Positions 17,588 to 26,501 of a stretch of DNA of 62,024 bases are shown one piece after another. The notes beneath the pieces were generated by a model. That model did not search any database and had not been told where the DNA came from. It saw only the letters and a list, made by a program, of their open reading frames with translations. The position numbers were made by a program, and so were the translations under genes. Position 1 is the first letter of the stretch. Each line of letters begins with the position of its first letter. The DNA is taken from contig JBELBV010000008.1 of NCBI GenBank assembly GCA_042095135.1, positions 1 through 62,024 of the forward strand, given 5' to 3'. This DNA comes from UA16 sp042095135. GTDB taxonomy: Bacteria > Bacteroidota > Bacteroidia > Flavobacteriales_D > Sanyastnellaceae.

Positions 17588-18556
17588 TTACTTCGCTACA
17601 ACAATGTTTTGAGCGTCAGTGAAGTTCGCGTGGACAACTGATACTGTGTAGTTACCAGCAGCCAAGTCGTGCTTTACAACGATGCGGTTACCGCCAACGA
17701 TGTTTTCTTGAGCAACTTCCTGAGAGATGACAGCCTTACCAGACATGTCAGTTACTTCGAGGATAATGTTCTCTCCGCCCAAGTTCAATTCACGATCGAA
17801 CTTAACGCTGAACGTGCTTTCGAAGACTGGGTTAGGGAAGATGTTCCACTCAGTGGTATTGTCAATGTTCGACAAACCGTGGCTATCGCCATTGTTCTGA
17901 CCGAAGCAAGAACCGTCGTTGTAGGTAGCGTCAGCGCTAAAGTTTGCAGCGTTTGCGTCAGTGCATCCGAAAACCTGAGCGTCCGTAGAAGAGAACGTCA
18001 AGTCGTAGGCGCGCCATGCAGCTCCTTCAGCGTCCCAACCTTGGAGGTTCAAGATACCTGTAGCTGCACCGTCAGTCGTCAATTGCATGAGCAAAACGCG
18101 GTTGCCAGCTTCTGTTGCTGCCTGAACGTCAGTAGGAACAACGAACCAAGCACCATCTGTAACAGTCAACTCAGAACCACTCAAGAAGTTGTTATAATCA
18201 ACACCTACTGTCCAGAGGTTGTTGTTTGTGCTGTTCGTAGCGCCAATGGTTACCCAGCTGTCGTATGCCAAAGATCCTTCCAACGCAACAATCTGGTCGT
18301 TCACGTCCAAAGACGAGAAGCTACCGTATTGGTGCTGGTAGAAATCTGTGGTAGTCGCCACGTTCAATACGTGCTCGCCGTCAGCAAAAACAGCGTGCAA
18401 AGAATGCTCTGCTGAGGGCAATACTGCGTAAACGCGGTAAGTATTACCTTCTACTTGGCCGCCGTTGTCTACAGCTTCGACGACCAACTCAACATTGCTG
18501 GCACTCGCACCGAAGGCGAGGAAAGAGGCCGCAGCCAGTGTGAAAAGGTTCTTCAT
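17588..18556 (-). CDS. Secreted protein with T9SS type A sorting domain
   Basis: A 322-residue exported protein. A signal peptide ends near GASAS (about 20). Residues about 21-190 form a beta-rich domain that I do not recognise. Residues 197-217 hold one copy of the GCTD..A.NF..DA..NDGSC repeat that is amplified in the giant gene at 33398. The last 80 residues are a T9SS type A sorting domain (WNIFPNPV, LEVTDMSGK, LAAGNYTVSV), which directs outer-membrane passage and surface attachment or release. The gene has its own promoter (18606-18637) and terminator, so it is a single-gene unit, and its AT-preferring, simple codon use suggests good expression. Function is unknown. Confidence 0.88.
   Translation of the reverse strand: MKNLFTLAAASFLAFGASASNVELVVEAVDNGGQVEGNTYRVYAVLPSAEHSLHAVFADGEHVLNVATTTDFYQHQYGSFSSLDVNDQIVALEGSLAYDSWVTIGATNSTNNNLWTVGVDYNNFLSGSELTVTDGAWFVVPTDVQAATEAGNRVLLMQLTTDGAATGILNLQGWDAEGAAWRAYDLTFSSTDAQVFGCTDANAANFSADATYNDGSCFGQNNGDSHGLSNIDNTTEWNIFPNPVFESTFSVKFDRELNLGGENIILEVTDMSGKAVISQEVAQENIVGGNRIVVKHDLAAGNYTVSVVHANFTDAQNIVVAK
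17906..17968 (-). repeat. Single copy of the GCTDxxAxNY repeat
   Basis: This 63-bp stretch encodes a 21-residue unit of the form GCTD-x4-NF-x2-DA-x-YNDGSC. It matches the consensus of the array in the 1496-residue protein encoded at 33398-37888, showing that the two secreted proteins share one module. Confidence 0.75.
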
Positions 18557-18605
18557 TTGAATGAATTATTTGATGTTTCTGGTCAAGTTTTGATGTCAGT
18601 AGAGG

Positions 18606-18637
18606 CTAAGATAGGGTAATCTACCATTAAACCCAAA
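18606..18637 (-). promoter_or_regulatory. Bacteroidota-type promoter for the T9SS-cargo gene
   Basis: On the minus strand, TTTG (18634-18637) is followed by exactly 20 bases and then TATCTTAG (18606-18613). This fits the Bacteroidota housekeeping consensus TTTG-N19/20-TAnnTTTG with one mismatch. Transcription would begin about 43 bases before the start codon at 18556. Confidence 0.65.
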
Positions 18638-18774
18638 CTTTCTTCGTCGAAGTTAATAAAAAATTCATAGACGTATCCCGATATCTCACCGACAAATCGA
18701 AGATAGGTATCACAAGTAGAAATACAAAAAGTATCGTTTACGTGGCTTTCTCAATCTCAGCGCTCGTTCATGCG

Positions 18775-18782
18775 TATTTTCG
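18775..18782 (+). promoter_or_regulatory. Possible -7 box upstream of paaZ
   Basis: TATTTTCG lies 18 bases before the paaZ ATG and matches TAnnTTTG with one mismatch. No convincing TTTG sits at the right distance upstream, so this is a weak call. Confidence 0.3.
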
Positions 18783-18800
18783 CTTCCAAAGCGATCTACC

Positions 18801-20855
18801 ATGAGCACCTCGACCATTGCACATTATATACACGGAGCTTGGTACAGCCCATCTGCGGCAGATGCCACCCCACTCGTTCATGCCATCAACGGGCAGGTCG
18901 TTGCCCACGTCGGAAATGAATCCCTCGATTTTGAATCCATTCTAGCCTATGGCCGGGAAATTGGGAACACCAACCTTCGTTGCCTCACGTTTCAACAGCG
19001 AGGGTTGATGCTCAAGCGCTTGGCACTGCATCTATTGAAACACAAGGAAACTTTTTATAAAGCCAGCTGGGCCACTGGTGCCACCCGATCAGACGCTTGG
19101 ATTGACATCGAAGGCGGCATTGGCAACCTCTTTAGTTATGCTAGCCTCAGAAGGCAATTTGGTGACCAGCCCTTCGCCTTAGACGGCGATTATATTCCAT
19201 TGAGTAAACAAGGAACCTTTGGTGCACAGCACATTCTCACACCGAAGGAAGGTGTGGCCGTGCACATTAATGCGTATAATTTCCCCGTATGGGGTATGTT
19301 GGAGAAGGTGGCCGTCAATTGGCTTGCCGGTATGCCTGCTGTAGTCAAACCAGCATCAGCTACAAGCTTCCTCACCTCTGTCGTCGCTAAGGAAATCATC
19401 AACTCGGGCATCCTTCCTGAAGGCGCCCTTCAATTGATCTGTGGACCGGCGCGTACCTTATTGGATCAAGTCGATGAGCGCGATGTCGTTACATTCACAG
19501 GTTCGGCTTCTACCGGTTTGAAGTTGCGGTCTCATCCAAACTTGCTCGCACACGCGGTTCCGTTCAATATGGAGGCAGATTCCTTGAATTCAGCGGTGTT
19601 GGGTGAACGTGTCGCTCCTGGCGATCAAGAGTTCGATCTATTTATTAGAGAGGTACGAAAAGAAATGACGGTCAAGTCCGGGCAAAAATGCACGGCTGTA
19701 CGACGTGTTTTTGTTCCGAGAAGCCAAATGGACAACGTGCAAGAAGCGCTAACACAAGCCTTGTCCAAGGCTGTGATGGGCGATCCGCAACAAGAAGGAG
19801 TTCGCATGGGGGCGTTGGTGAATAAGGGACAGAAAGAGGAAGTGCTCGCCAAATTGGATCTACTCAAGTCAGAAGCGCACAGCGTCTACACCCACCCACT
19901 GAACTTGGTTGGCGAACAAGCCATTGCCGACGCATTCTTAGGTCCCCAGCTTTTACGCCACGATGATCCGCTGAACGCAAAGCATTGCCATAACATTGAG
20001 GCGTTTGGTCCTGTGGCGACGCTCATGCCGTACGACTCCATGGAGGAAGCCATCGCTTTGACCAAAAAAGGCAAAGGATCCCTCTGCTGCTCGTTGGTGA
20101 GCCATGATGCCGCTGAAGCACGGGCATTTGTTACAGGCGCGGCCACGATGCATGGGCGGATTTTGATATTGGACCGGGAATGCGCCAACGAGTCAACCGG
20201 CCACGGCTCCCCACTCCCACTGCTCACGCACGGCGGACCAGGACGTGCTGGTGGCGGCGAAGAAATGGGTGGTGTTCGTGGTGTGCATCATTATATGCAG
20301 CGCACCGCTGTTCAAGGTTCGCCGACTGCTCTTACCGCTATCGCGCAGAAATACCAACCGGGTGGAAAGCAGATTGAAGCCCAGCCACACCTGTTCCAAC
20401 AGCATTTCGAAGATTTGGTCATCGGGCATACGGTGACAACCGCAAAACACACCGTTACCGAAGCGGATATCGTCAATTTTGCCAATGTCAGCGGAGACCA
20501 TTTCTATGCCCATGTCGATGAAACCAGCCTTGACGGCACCATATTCGAAGGCCGAGTAGCGCATGGCTACTACCTACTGAGCAAAGCAGCTGGCCTATTT
20601 GTTGATGCCAAAAAAGGGCCGGTACTGCTTAATTACGGTGTGGAACAAGCACGATTTACAAAACCGGTGTACCCAGGCACGACCGTCGGTGTTCGCCTAA
20701 CGGTTGAGGATAAAATCGAGCAGGAAAAACGCGATGCCGAGGACATTCGAAAGGGAATTGTCAAATTCCGAGTGGACATGTACGATCAAACTGGGGAAAG
20801 CGTGGCGGTCGCAACCATTTTGACCATGGTGAAATTTCGCGAGCAACAGGGATGA
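18801..20855 (+). CDS. paaZ: PaaZ: bifunctional oxepin-CoA hydrolase / aldehyde dehydrogenase
   Basis: A 684-residue fusion enzyme of phenylacetate catabolism, the same size as E. coli PaaZ. The N-terminal aldehyde dehydrogenase (about 1-520) has Glu258 (NMEADS) and nucleophile Cys297 (SGQKCTAVRR), equivalent in position to E256 and C295 of the E. coli protein. The C-terminal MaoC-like hydratase has Asp566 and His571 in GDHFYAH. It opens the oxepin-CoA ring and oxidises the resulting semialdehyde. No ring-oxygenase genes (paaABCDE) or paaG/paaB lie in the window. It heads a tight operon with unrelated peptidase, glycosidase and aminotransferase genes, which is an unexpected context. Confidence 0.93.
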   Translation: MSTSTIAHYIHGAWYSPSAADATPLVHAINGQVVAHVGNESLDFESILAYGREIGNTNLRCLTFQQRGLMLKRLALHLLKHKETFYKASWATGATRSDAWIDIEGGIGNLFSYASLRRQFGDQPFALDGDYIPLSKQGTFGAQHILTPKEGVAVHINAYNFPVWGMLEKVAVNWLAGMPAVVKPASATSFLTSVVAKEIINSGILPEGALQLICGPARTLLDQVDERDVVTFTGSASTGLKLRSHPNLLAHAVPFNMEADSLNSAVLGERVAPGDQEFDLFIREVRKEMTVKSGQKCTAVRRVFVPRSQMDNVQEALTQALSKAVMGDPQQEGVRMGALVNKGQKEEVLAKLDLLKSEAHSVYTHPLNLVGEQAIADAFLGPQLLRHDDPLNAKHCHNIEAFGPVATLMPYDSMEEAIALTKKGKGSLCCSLVSHDAAEARAFVTGAATMHGRILILDRECANESTGHGSPLPLLTHGGPGRAGGGEEMGGVRGVHHYMQRTAVQGSPTALTAIAQKYQPGGKQIEAQPHLFQQHFEDLVIGHTVTTAKHTVTEADIVNFANVSGDHFYAHVDETSLDGTIFEGRVAHGYYLLSKAAGLFVDAKKGPVLLNYGVEQARFTKPVYPGTTVGVRLTVEDKIEQEKRDAEDIRKGIVKFRVDMYDQTGESVAVATILTMVKFREQQG

Positions 20856-22330
20856 TGCAAATGATTCGACTCGCTTCATTGGCCGTTGTAGCTTTCGTTT
20901 GCATTCAACTCACTTCCGCTTGCGCACAGGTATACTCCGATCGTTATAGCGGTGCACAAATTCAGCGCGACATGGATTCACTTGCAACGTGGATCATGGC
21001 CATTCATCCGTCCCCATATGTTCATTGCTCATCCGTAGAGTTTGATGATGCACTGGAAAGCGCCAAAGCCACTTTTGCAGGAGGAGGAACCCTATACGGT
21101 GCCGCGCAAATGGCTGCAAGACTGTGCAACGTATTGAAGGACAGCCACACTGGTGTGGCTCTTCAATCCTTCTCAAACCAGCTCGGCGCGCAATACGGCC
21201 ACCTGCCCCTCGAGATCCAAACTGTCAACAATCAGCTCATTGTCACCTCCTCGATTGGCGATTCTACGATGATAGGTGAAGAAATTCAACGGATCAACGG
21301 CGTTTCGGTGCGTTCCGTATTGGGAGGTGGATTGGCATTGGTTTCCCAGGAAGGTGATGCAATGATTGCTCGACTTCGCATGTCAGAAAAGCTTTGGAAC
21401 GACATTGCACCGTTTGCCATTGGCGTGGGAATTTCCGATTCGGTCCTAATCGAATATGCCTCCGGCCGTTCGGAGCGCTTGCCCGTTTTGAACAACGAAG
21501 ACATCCAGAATTGGCACGCTCATCAGAGCGAAGAAGCCCCGCTGTTTTGGAATGAACAAAGAAGCGACAGTACGGTCGCGGTGGTATTGACCATTCAGCA
21601 TTTCCATCCTGAAAACGTGCGCTCTTTTCGCAAAGAACTGAAAGCTTGTTTCAGATACATCCAGGCGCTGCAGGCTGATGATGAAGAAGTGCCTTTTGCT
21701 GGGCTCATCTTGGATTTGCGTGGCAACTCTGGCGGCCACATTGCCATTATGGCTGAATTACTCCCCTACCTCACTGCCGTGCCTGTTCATCTTCCAGCGG
21801 GCGTACAAATCAAGGCCAGCGAGGAAGCGAAATCACGCTGGGGCACTGGCCGCTTCGGTCTCATTGGCGGCAAGAGCTACCTCAAAAATCTTCAGGTATT
21901 GAAGTCTACATTGACTAGGATTGAAGGGGATTCAATCGCTTTTGTTCCGTTTGATCGACCCATACAGCCCCGCAAACGACTGGCATACTCCGGTACCACA
22001 GCCCTCCTGCTTGACGGACTGTCCGCATCCGCCACAGTCTCTATCGCTTCGTGGTTTGTTCGTTCAGGACGCGGTGAAACCTTTGGCGAACCTCCAATGG
22101 GCAGCGTGAGTGGCACATTCGGCAATCCTGTGCGGTTGCAACTACCTGAAACCGGATTGGTCATCAACGTCGCTTCTGCGCGTTACTTCACCCAAACACC
22201 TGTGCGCTGGGAAGCTCGCCCTCTGCTTGTGGATCACCCAATCACCCCGAGCCCTCAGGACATTAAAGTAAGCAAGGACCCCGTGCTTGAGGGCGCCTTT
22301 GACTGGATGAATCAAAACCAAAATCGCTGA
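20852..22330 (+). CDS. Exported S41 family peptidase-like protein
   Basis: A 492-residue protein with a signal peptide ending near SACAQ (about 25). The S41/C-terminal-processing-protease core is visible: LILDLRGNSGGHIAIMAELLPYL and, downstream, LLLDGLSASATVSIASWF, where the Ser of LSASA aligns with the S41 nucleophile position. The ATG overlaps the paaZ stop (ATGATG), indicating translational coupling. The PDZ domain common in CtpA is not obvious; the N-terminal 250 residues resemble tricorn-core-like peptidases. Its substrate is unknown, and a loss of catalytic competence cannot be excluded by eye. Confidence 0.78.
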   Translation: MMQMIRLASLAVVAFVCIQLTSACAQVYSDRYSGAQIQRDMDSLATWIMAIHPSPYVHCSSVEFDDALESAKATFAGGGTLYGAAQMAARLCNVLKDSHTGVALQSFSNQLGAQYGHLPLEIQTVNNQLIVTSSIGDSTMIGEEIQRINGVSVRSVLGGGLALVSQEGDAMIARLRMSEKLWNDIAPFAIGVGISDSVLIEYASGRSERLPVLNNEDIQNWHAHQSEEAPLFWNEQRSDSTVAVVLTIQHFHPENVRSFRKELKACFRYIQALQADDEEVPFAGLILDLRGNSGGHIAIMAELLPYLTAVPVHLPAGVQIKASEEAKSRWGTGRFGLIGGKSYLKNLQVLKSTLTRIEGDSIAFVPFDRPIQPRKRLAYSGTTALLLDGLSASATVSIASWFVRSGRGETFGEPPMGSVSGTFGNPVRLQLPETGLVINVASARYFTQTPVRWEARPLLVDHPITPSPQDIKVSKDPVLEGAFDWMNQNQNR

Positions 22331-22332
22331 AC

Positions 22333-25314
22333 ATGATGCATTTTTCACGATTTACGGCAATTACAGGCCTCACTGTCTTACTAGTTGGGTTGACAGGGTG
22401 TTCATCCACCGCAGTCCCCCGTTATCGGCTGGTGAATCCATTTGTTGGGACCGGGGGACATGGACACACCTATCCAGGAGCAACAGCTCCTTTTGGCATG
22501 GTGCAGTTAAGCCCAGATTCTCGGCTAACTGGTTGGGATGGATGCGGTGGTTACCATTACAGCGACAGCATCATTTACGGGTTTAGCCACACACATTTGC
22601 AGGGAACTGGCGTATCCGATTACGGCGACATCCTTTTTGCTCCCTGTACAAAGTTTAATAAAGACGCTACGGAGTGGTCAGAACGCTATGCTAGTCGGTT
22701 TTCGCACGAGAACGAAAAAGCGCACGCCGGGTACTACCAGGTGTACCTTGAAGACCAGCACATCGATGTGGAGCTGACGACCACGCAACGCGTCGGTATC
22801 CACCGGTATCGGCTGGAAGAACCAGATACCTTGTCTTTGATCATTGATATGCAACACCGCGATGCATTGATTCATTACAGCATCTACCCGGTCGGTGATT
22901 CCCTGTTGGTTGGGCACCGCGTATCAGACAATTGGGCACAGGAACAACATGTCTATTTTGCCGCCCGGTTTGACCAACCTTTCGAGTGGCGCGATCAGCT
23001 TACGGAAGTTCGCAATGTCGGAACCGGTGAGGCCGGTGAGTTGCTTCAAGAAGTGGAGTACGTGCCTGTGTTCGCTGCAGATTTCGGGGTTATGTCCGAG
23101 CTAAATGCGGAAGTGGCTCTAAGTTTCGTCAGCATCGAAGGAGCGCTGGCCAACCTTGAAGCAGAAGCCACACTGGGTTCATTCGACAACTACCGACGAG
23201 CTGCCGAACAGGTATGGGACGAACAACTGAGTCGCATTGAAGTGGAAGGTGGTTCAGAAGCCGAGACAGAGACATTTTACAGCGCCCTCTACCATTGCTT
23301 CACGGCACCTAACATCGCCAATGACGTGGACGGACAGTACCGCGGCACGGACCTGAGGGTCCACGAACTGGGCGAGGATGAAGGTGACCATTACACGGTC
23401 TTTTCCCTCTGGGATACGTTTCGGGCTCTTCACCCATTGCTCAATTGGATTGAGCCGGAACGCTCACGAGATTTTATCCGGACCATGCTGCGCATGTACA
23501 ACGAAGGCGGCCAATTGCCCGTTTGGGAACTGGCGGGTAATTACACGGGTTGCATGATCGGCTACCACAGCGTGCCAGTCATCGCAGATGCCGACGCATG
23601 GGGAATCGACGGCTATGACGTGAATTTGGCTCTGGAGGCGATGATCCAAGCGGCTGACAGCGCGCACCTCGGATTGGAACCATACAGTGAATTGGGATAC
23701 ATCCCGCTGAATGAGGAATCTGAATCCGTGTCGAAAACTTTGGAATATGCTTTCGATGATGCGTGCATCACGGCATTCGCTACCAAGCATGGCGAGGACC
23801 TTCAACTCGCAGAGCGGTTTCGTCTACGGGCATTGAATTACCGGAACTTGTACAACAAGCAAAGCGGTTTCTTTCAACCCAAACGCTCGGCAGCATGGCT
23901 GGAGTCATTCGATCCAAAGGAGGTCAATTTCAACTACACAGAGGCAAATGGCTGGCAATACAATTTTTTCGTTCCCCATGATGTCAATGGCCACATGGCG
24001 CTCCTTGGCGGCGCATCAGGCTATGCCGCCAAATTGGAGGAGATGTTCACGTCAAGCAGCGAGACTACTGGGCGCAACCAAGCCGATATCACGGGCCTAA
24101 TCGGCCAGTATGCACACGGGAATGAACCCAGCCACCACATGGCTTACTTGTATCCTTTTGCTGGCATGCACCACCGCACCGTAGAACTAGTAGATAGCAT
24201 TCGGAGCACCCTGTACTCCCCCCTTCCCGATGGCTTATCCGGCAATGAGGATTGTGGTCAAATGAGTGCATGGTACGTGTGGAGTGCCTTGGGCATGTAC
24301 CCTGTCACCCCGGGAAGCGATCAACTAATCTTGGGCACGCCTCTGTTTAATCGAGCCACGGTCACGCCGAGAAAGGGGGCGATTGCTAACGATGCACTCG
24401 CTATTGTCAAAAGTGGTTCAGGGAATTACGTTCGAAGGGCGCACATCCAAGGTAACGAATTGCCCCCACACATTACAAAGGAAGCGTTGCGCATGGGCGG
24501 TCCCTTGGTTTTCGCCTGCCAAGATGAACCCAGTGAATTTGGAGCGGATGCAAGCGATTGGCCCATCGAGCGATGGGACGAAAGTGGATTCATCCCCGTT
24601 CCTGTCATCCACGCACCGCGCACGTTTAAAACCACGTGCACCGTTTCCATTTCGACCGAAAGCAATGACCCCTATCCAACCCAATATCAGCTTATGCCCG
24701 ATACAGAGGCAGCGCCAGAGGCTTCGGGATGGGTAGACTATACGGGGCCCTTTACTGTCCAATCCTCAACGATTATTCTCGCACGTACTGTGCGAACCAA
24801 CCAAACTTCGAGCACTGTTCAACATGCACTGAAGCAAGTGAATCACCCGTACATGTTAGAACTTGACATCCCCTTGAGCAATCAATACGCTGCGGGTGGA
24901 GATCAGGCCCTTATTGACGGTATCGAGGGCGGGAATCAATATCAAACGGGAGATTGGCAAGGGTTCTGGGGTACCGATATTTCAGGCGTCATAGATCTAA
25001 AGCAACTCAAACGAATCAAGGGCGTCCAAGTAGGCGCGCTGCGTGACATCCGGCCGTGGATTTTTCTGCCCAAGCGCGTTGCCATCTCATGCAGCCAGGA
25101 CGGAGAGCAGTGGATTCCTTTTGGAGAAACGAGACACGCGATCGATCAATCCGATGAGACCCCCATTCGGCATACATTCGAAATCAGCGGAAATACAACG
25201 GCCCGTTACCTTCGTTTTGATGTTGCAAACCACGGATTGTTGCCGGACGGTCACCTCGGTGCAGGCAACCCCAGCTGGGTGTTTTTGGACGAAATATCCA
25301 TTCAGAGCAACTGA
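22333..25314 (+). CDS. GH92 family glycosidase lipoprotein (alpha-mannosidase type)
   Basis: A 993-residue lipoprotein (lipobox LTGC, Cys23) with a full GH92 catalytic module. Hallmarks are NPFVGTGGHGHTYPGA near the N-terminus, SPDS and YGFSHTHLQGTG, and the C-terminal (alpha/alpha)6 signature GNEDCGQMSAWYVW with Glu639 and Asp640. Known GH92 enzymes are calcium-dependent exo-alpha-mannosidases. Extra C-terminal modules follow: a chitobiase-like C-terminal domain (about 755-840) and an F5/8 type C carbohydrate-binding domain (about 845-990). The location is probably the outer membrane or periplasm. It sits 2 bases after the S41 gene and 2 bases before the aminotransferase gene. Confidence 0.9.
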   Translation: MMHFSRFTAITGLTVLLVGLTGCSSTAVPRYRLVNPFVGTGGHGHTYPGATAPFGMVQLSPDSRLTGWDGCGGYHYSDSIIYGFSHTHLQGTGVSDYGDILFAPCTKFNKDATEWSERYASRFSHENEKAHAGYYQVYLEDQHIDVELTTTQRVGIHRYRLEEPDTLSLIIDMQHRDALIHYSIYPVGDSLLVGHRVSDNWAQEQHVYFAARFDQPFEWRDQLTEVRNVGTGEAGELLQEVEYVPVFAADFGVMSELNAEVALSFVSIEGALANLEAEATLGSFDNYRRAAEQVWDEQLSRIEVEGGSEAETETFYSALYHCFTAPNIANDVDGQYRGTDLRVHELGEDEGDHYTVFSLWDTFRALHPLLNWIEPERSRDFIRTMLRMYNEGGQLPVWELAGNYTGCMIGYHSVPVIADADAWGIDGYDVNLALEAMIQAADSAHLGLEPYSELGYIPLNEESESVSKTLEYAFDDACITAFATKHGEDLQLAERFRLRALNYRNLYNKQSGFFQPKRSAAWLESFDPKEVNFNYTEANGWQYNFFVPHDVNGHMALLGGASGYAAKLEEMFTSSSETTGRNQADITGLIGQYAHGNEPSHHMAYLYPFAGMHHRTVELVDSIRSTLYSPLPDGLSGNEDCGQMSAWYVWSALGMYPVTPGSDQLILGTPLFNRATVTPRKGAIANDALAIVKSGSGNYVRRAHIQGNELPPHITKEALRMGGPLVFACQDEPSEFGADASDWPIERWDESGFIPVPVIHAPRTFKTTCTVSISTESNDPYPTQYQLMPDTEAAPEASGWVDYTGPFTVQSSTIILARTVRTNQTSSTVQHALKQVNHPYMLELDIPLSNQYAAGGDQALIDGIEGGNQYQTGDWQGFWGTDISGVIDLKQLKRIKGVQVGALRDIRPWIFLPKRVAISCSQDGEQWIPFGETRHAIDQSDETPIRHTFEISGNTTARYLRFDVANHGLLPDGHLGAGNPSWVFLDEISIQSN

Positions 25315-25316
25315 CC

Positions 25317-26501
25317 ATGAGCGAAGAACTTTTGCGTGATGGATTGGCACAAACCACCTTGCATCCACTTGGGCTGCGGGTTTTGCATGCCAATGGCTCG
25401 AGGATAACACTGGAGGACGGGAGTGAAATCATTGATTTCATATCTGGCGTTGGGGCCAGTTCATTTGGTCATAGCCACCCGGATATCCTCCGCGCTATCC
25501 ACAAACAAGTGGACCAGCATTTACACGTCATGGTTTACGGTGAAATGCGCCAGACTGCTCAGGATTTGGCTGCACACCGCTTGCTCGAATTGCTTCCCGA
25601 ACGATTGGATGCAGTCTACTTCGTCAATTCCGGCGCTGAAGCGATCGATGCTGCAATGAAGTTGGTGCGACGTGTTACTGGGCGGAGCAAAATACTGGCC
25701 GTTAAAGGCGGTTACCACGGGAACACGTTCGGCGCCTTATCCGTTAGTTCGAATGCTGAACGAAAACTGCCGTTTGCTCCCCTTGTCGGGGACATTGAAC
25801 TCATTGAATGGAACGAACCAACCGGCCTTGATGCCATTGACGCTGCGGTCGCCGGAGTCATCGTAGAAACCGTTCAAGGTGATGCGGGTGTCAGAATCCC
25901 AGACGCCGATTGGCTTCAGGCTCTCAGGGATAAATGCTCAGATACAGGAGCGCATTTGGTGCTCGACGAAATCCAGTGTGGGTTTGGTCGAACTGGTCGT
26001 CCGTTTGCCTTCGAACACTTCGGTATTGTGCCCGATCACTTGTGCTTAGGCAAAGCCCTTGGTGGTGGAATGCCAATGGGAGCGCTCGTTTCAAACAATA
26101 GCCATCTCCAGCAGTTTGCACACTCCCCCTCTTTGAGCCATATCACCACCTTCGGGGGACATCCTGTTCCTTGTGCTGCTTCAGCAGCGGCAAGCGCATT
26201 GCTCGCAGCTACAGATTGGCAGCGGATAGAATTGGTTGGCGCCAGCATCGAAAGGACCTTGCAACAATGTAAGCATGTTCGGGAAGTTCGCCGAATCGGA
26301 CTTTACATTGCAGTAGAACTGGCATCTTCAGATGCCGTGAATCACGTGGTTCAACAAGCCATGAAGCGCGGCGTACTCGTATTCTACTTCTTAAGCACAC
26401 CGCAAGCATTCCGCATTGCTCCACCATTGAACATCAGTGATGCGGACTTACACGAGGCCCTCGACACCCTCATCGCGTGCATAGACGAGGCGGAAGCTTA
26501 A
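25317..26501 (+). CDS. Class III PLP-dependent aminotransferase (ArgD-like)
   Basis: A 394-residue fold-type I aminotransferase. Motifs are GASSFGHSHPDI, FVNSGAEAIDAAMKL, GGYHGNTFGALS, LVLDEIQCGFGRTG, and the PLP lysine Lys246 in LGKALGGGMPMGA. Length and motifs match acetylornithine/succinylornithine aminotransferases and related omega-aminotransferases. No other arginine biosynthesis gene is adjacent; instead it is the last gene of the paaZ operon, so arginine synthesis is not supported by context. Its stop overlaps the convergent esterase gene end by 4 bases. Family call is firm; substrate is open. Confidence 0.88.
   Translation: MSEELLRDGLAQTTLHPLGLRVLHANGSRITLEDGSEIIDFISGVGASSFGHSHPDILRAIHKQVDQHLHVMVYGEMRQTAQDLAAHRLLELLPERLDAVYFVNSGAEAIDAAMKLVRRVTGRSKILAVKGGYHGNTFGALSVSSNAERKLPFAPLVGDIELIEWNEPTGLDAIDAAVAGVIVETVQGDAGVRIPDADWLQALRDKCSDTGAHLVLDEIQCGFGRTGRPFAFEHFGIVPDHLCLGKALGGGMPMGALVSNNSHLQQFAHSPSLSHITTFGGHPVPCAASAAASALLAATDWQRIELVGASIERTLQQCKHVREVRRIGLYIAVELASSDAVNHVVQQAMKRGVLVFYFLSTPQAFRIAPPLNISDADLHEALDTLIACIDEAEA

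Noticed and set aside
17669..18415. A 248-residue plus-strand open frame opposite the T9SS cargo
   Set aside because: It lies fully antisense to a gene with signal peptide, sorting domain, promoter and terminator, and its sequence is biased with no domain character.
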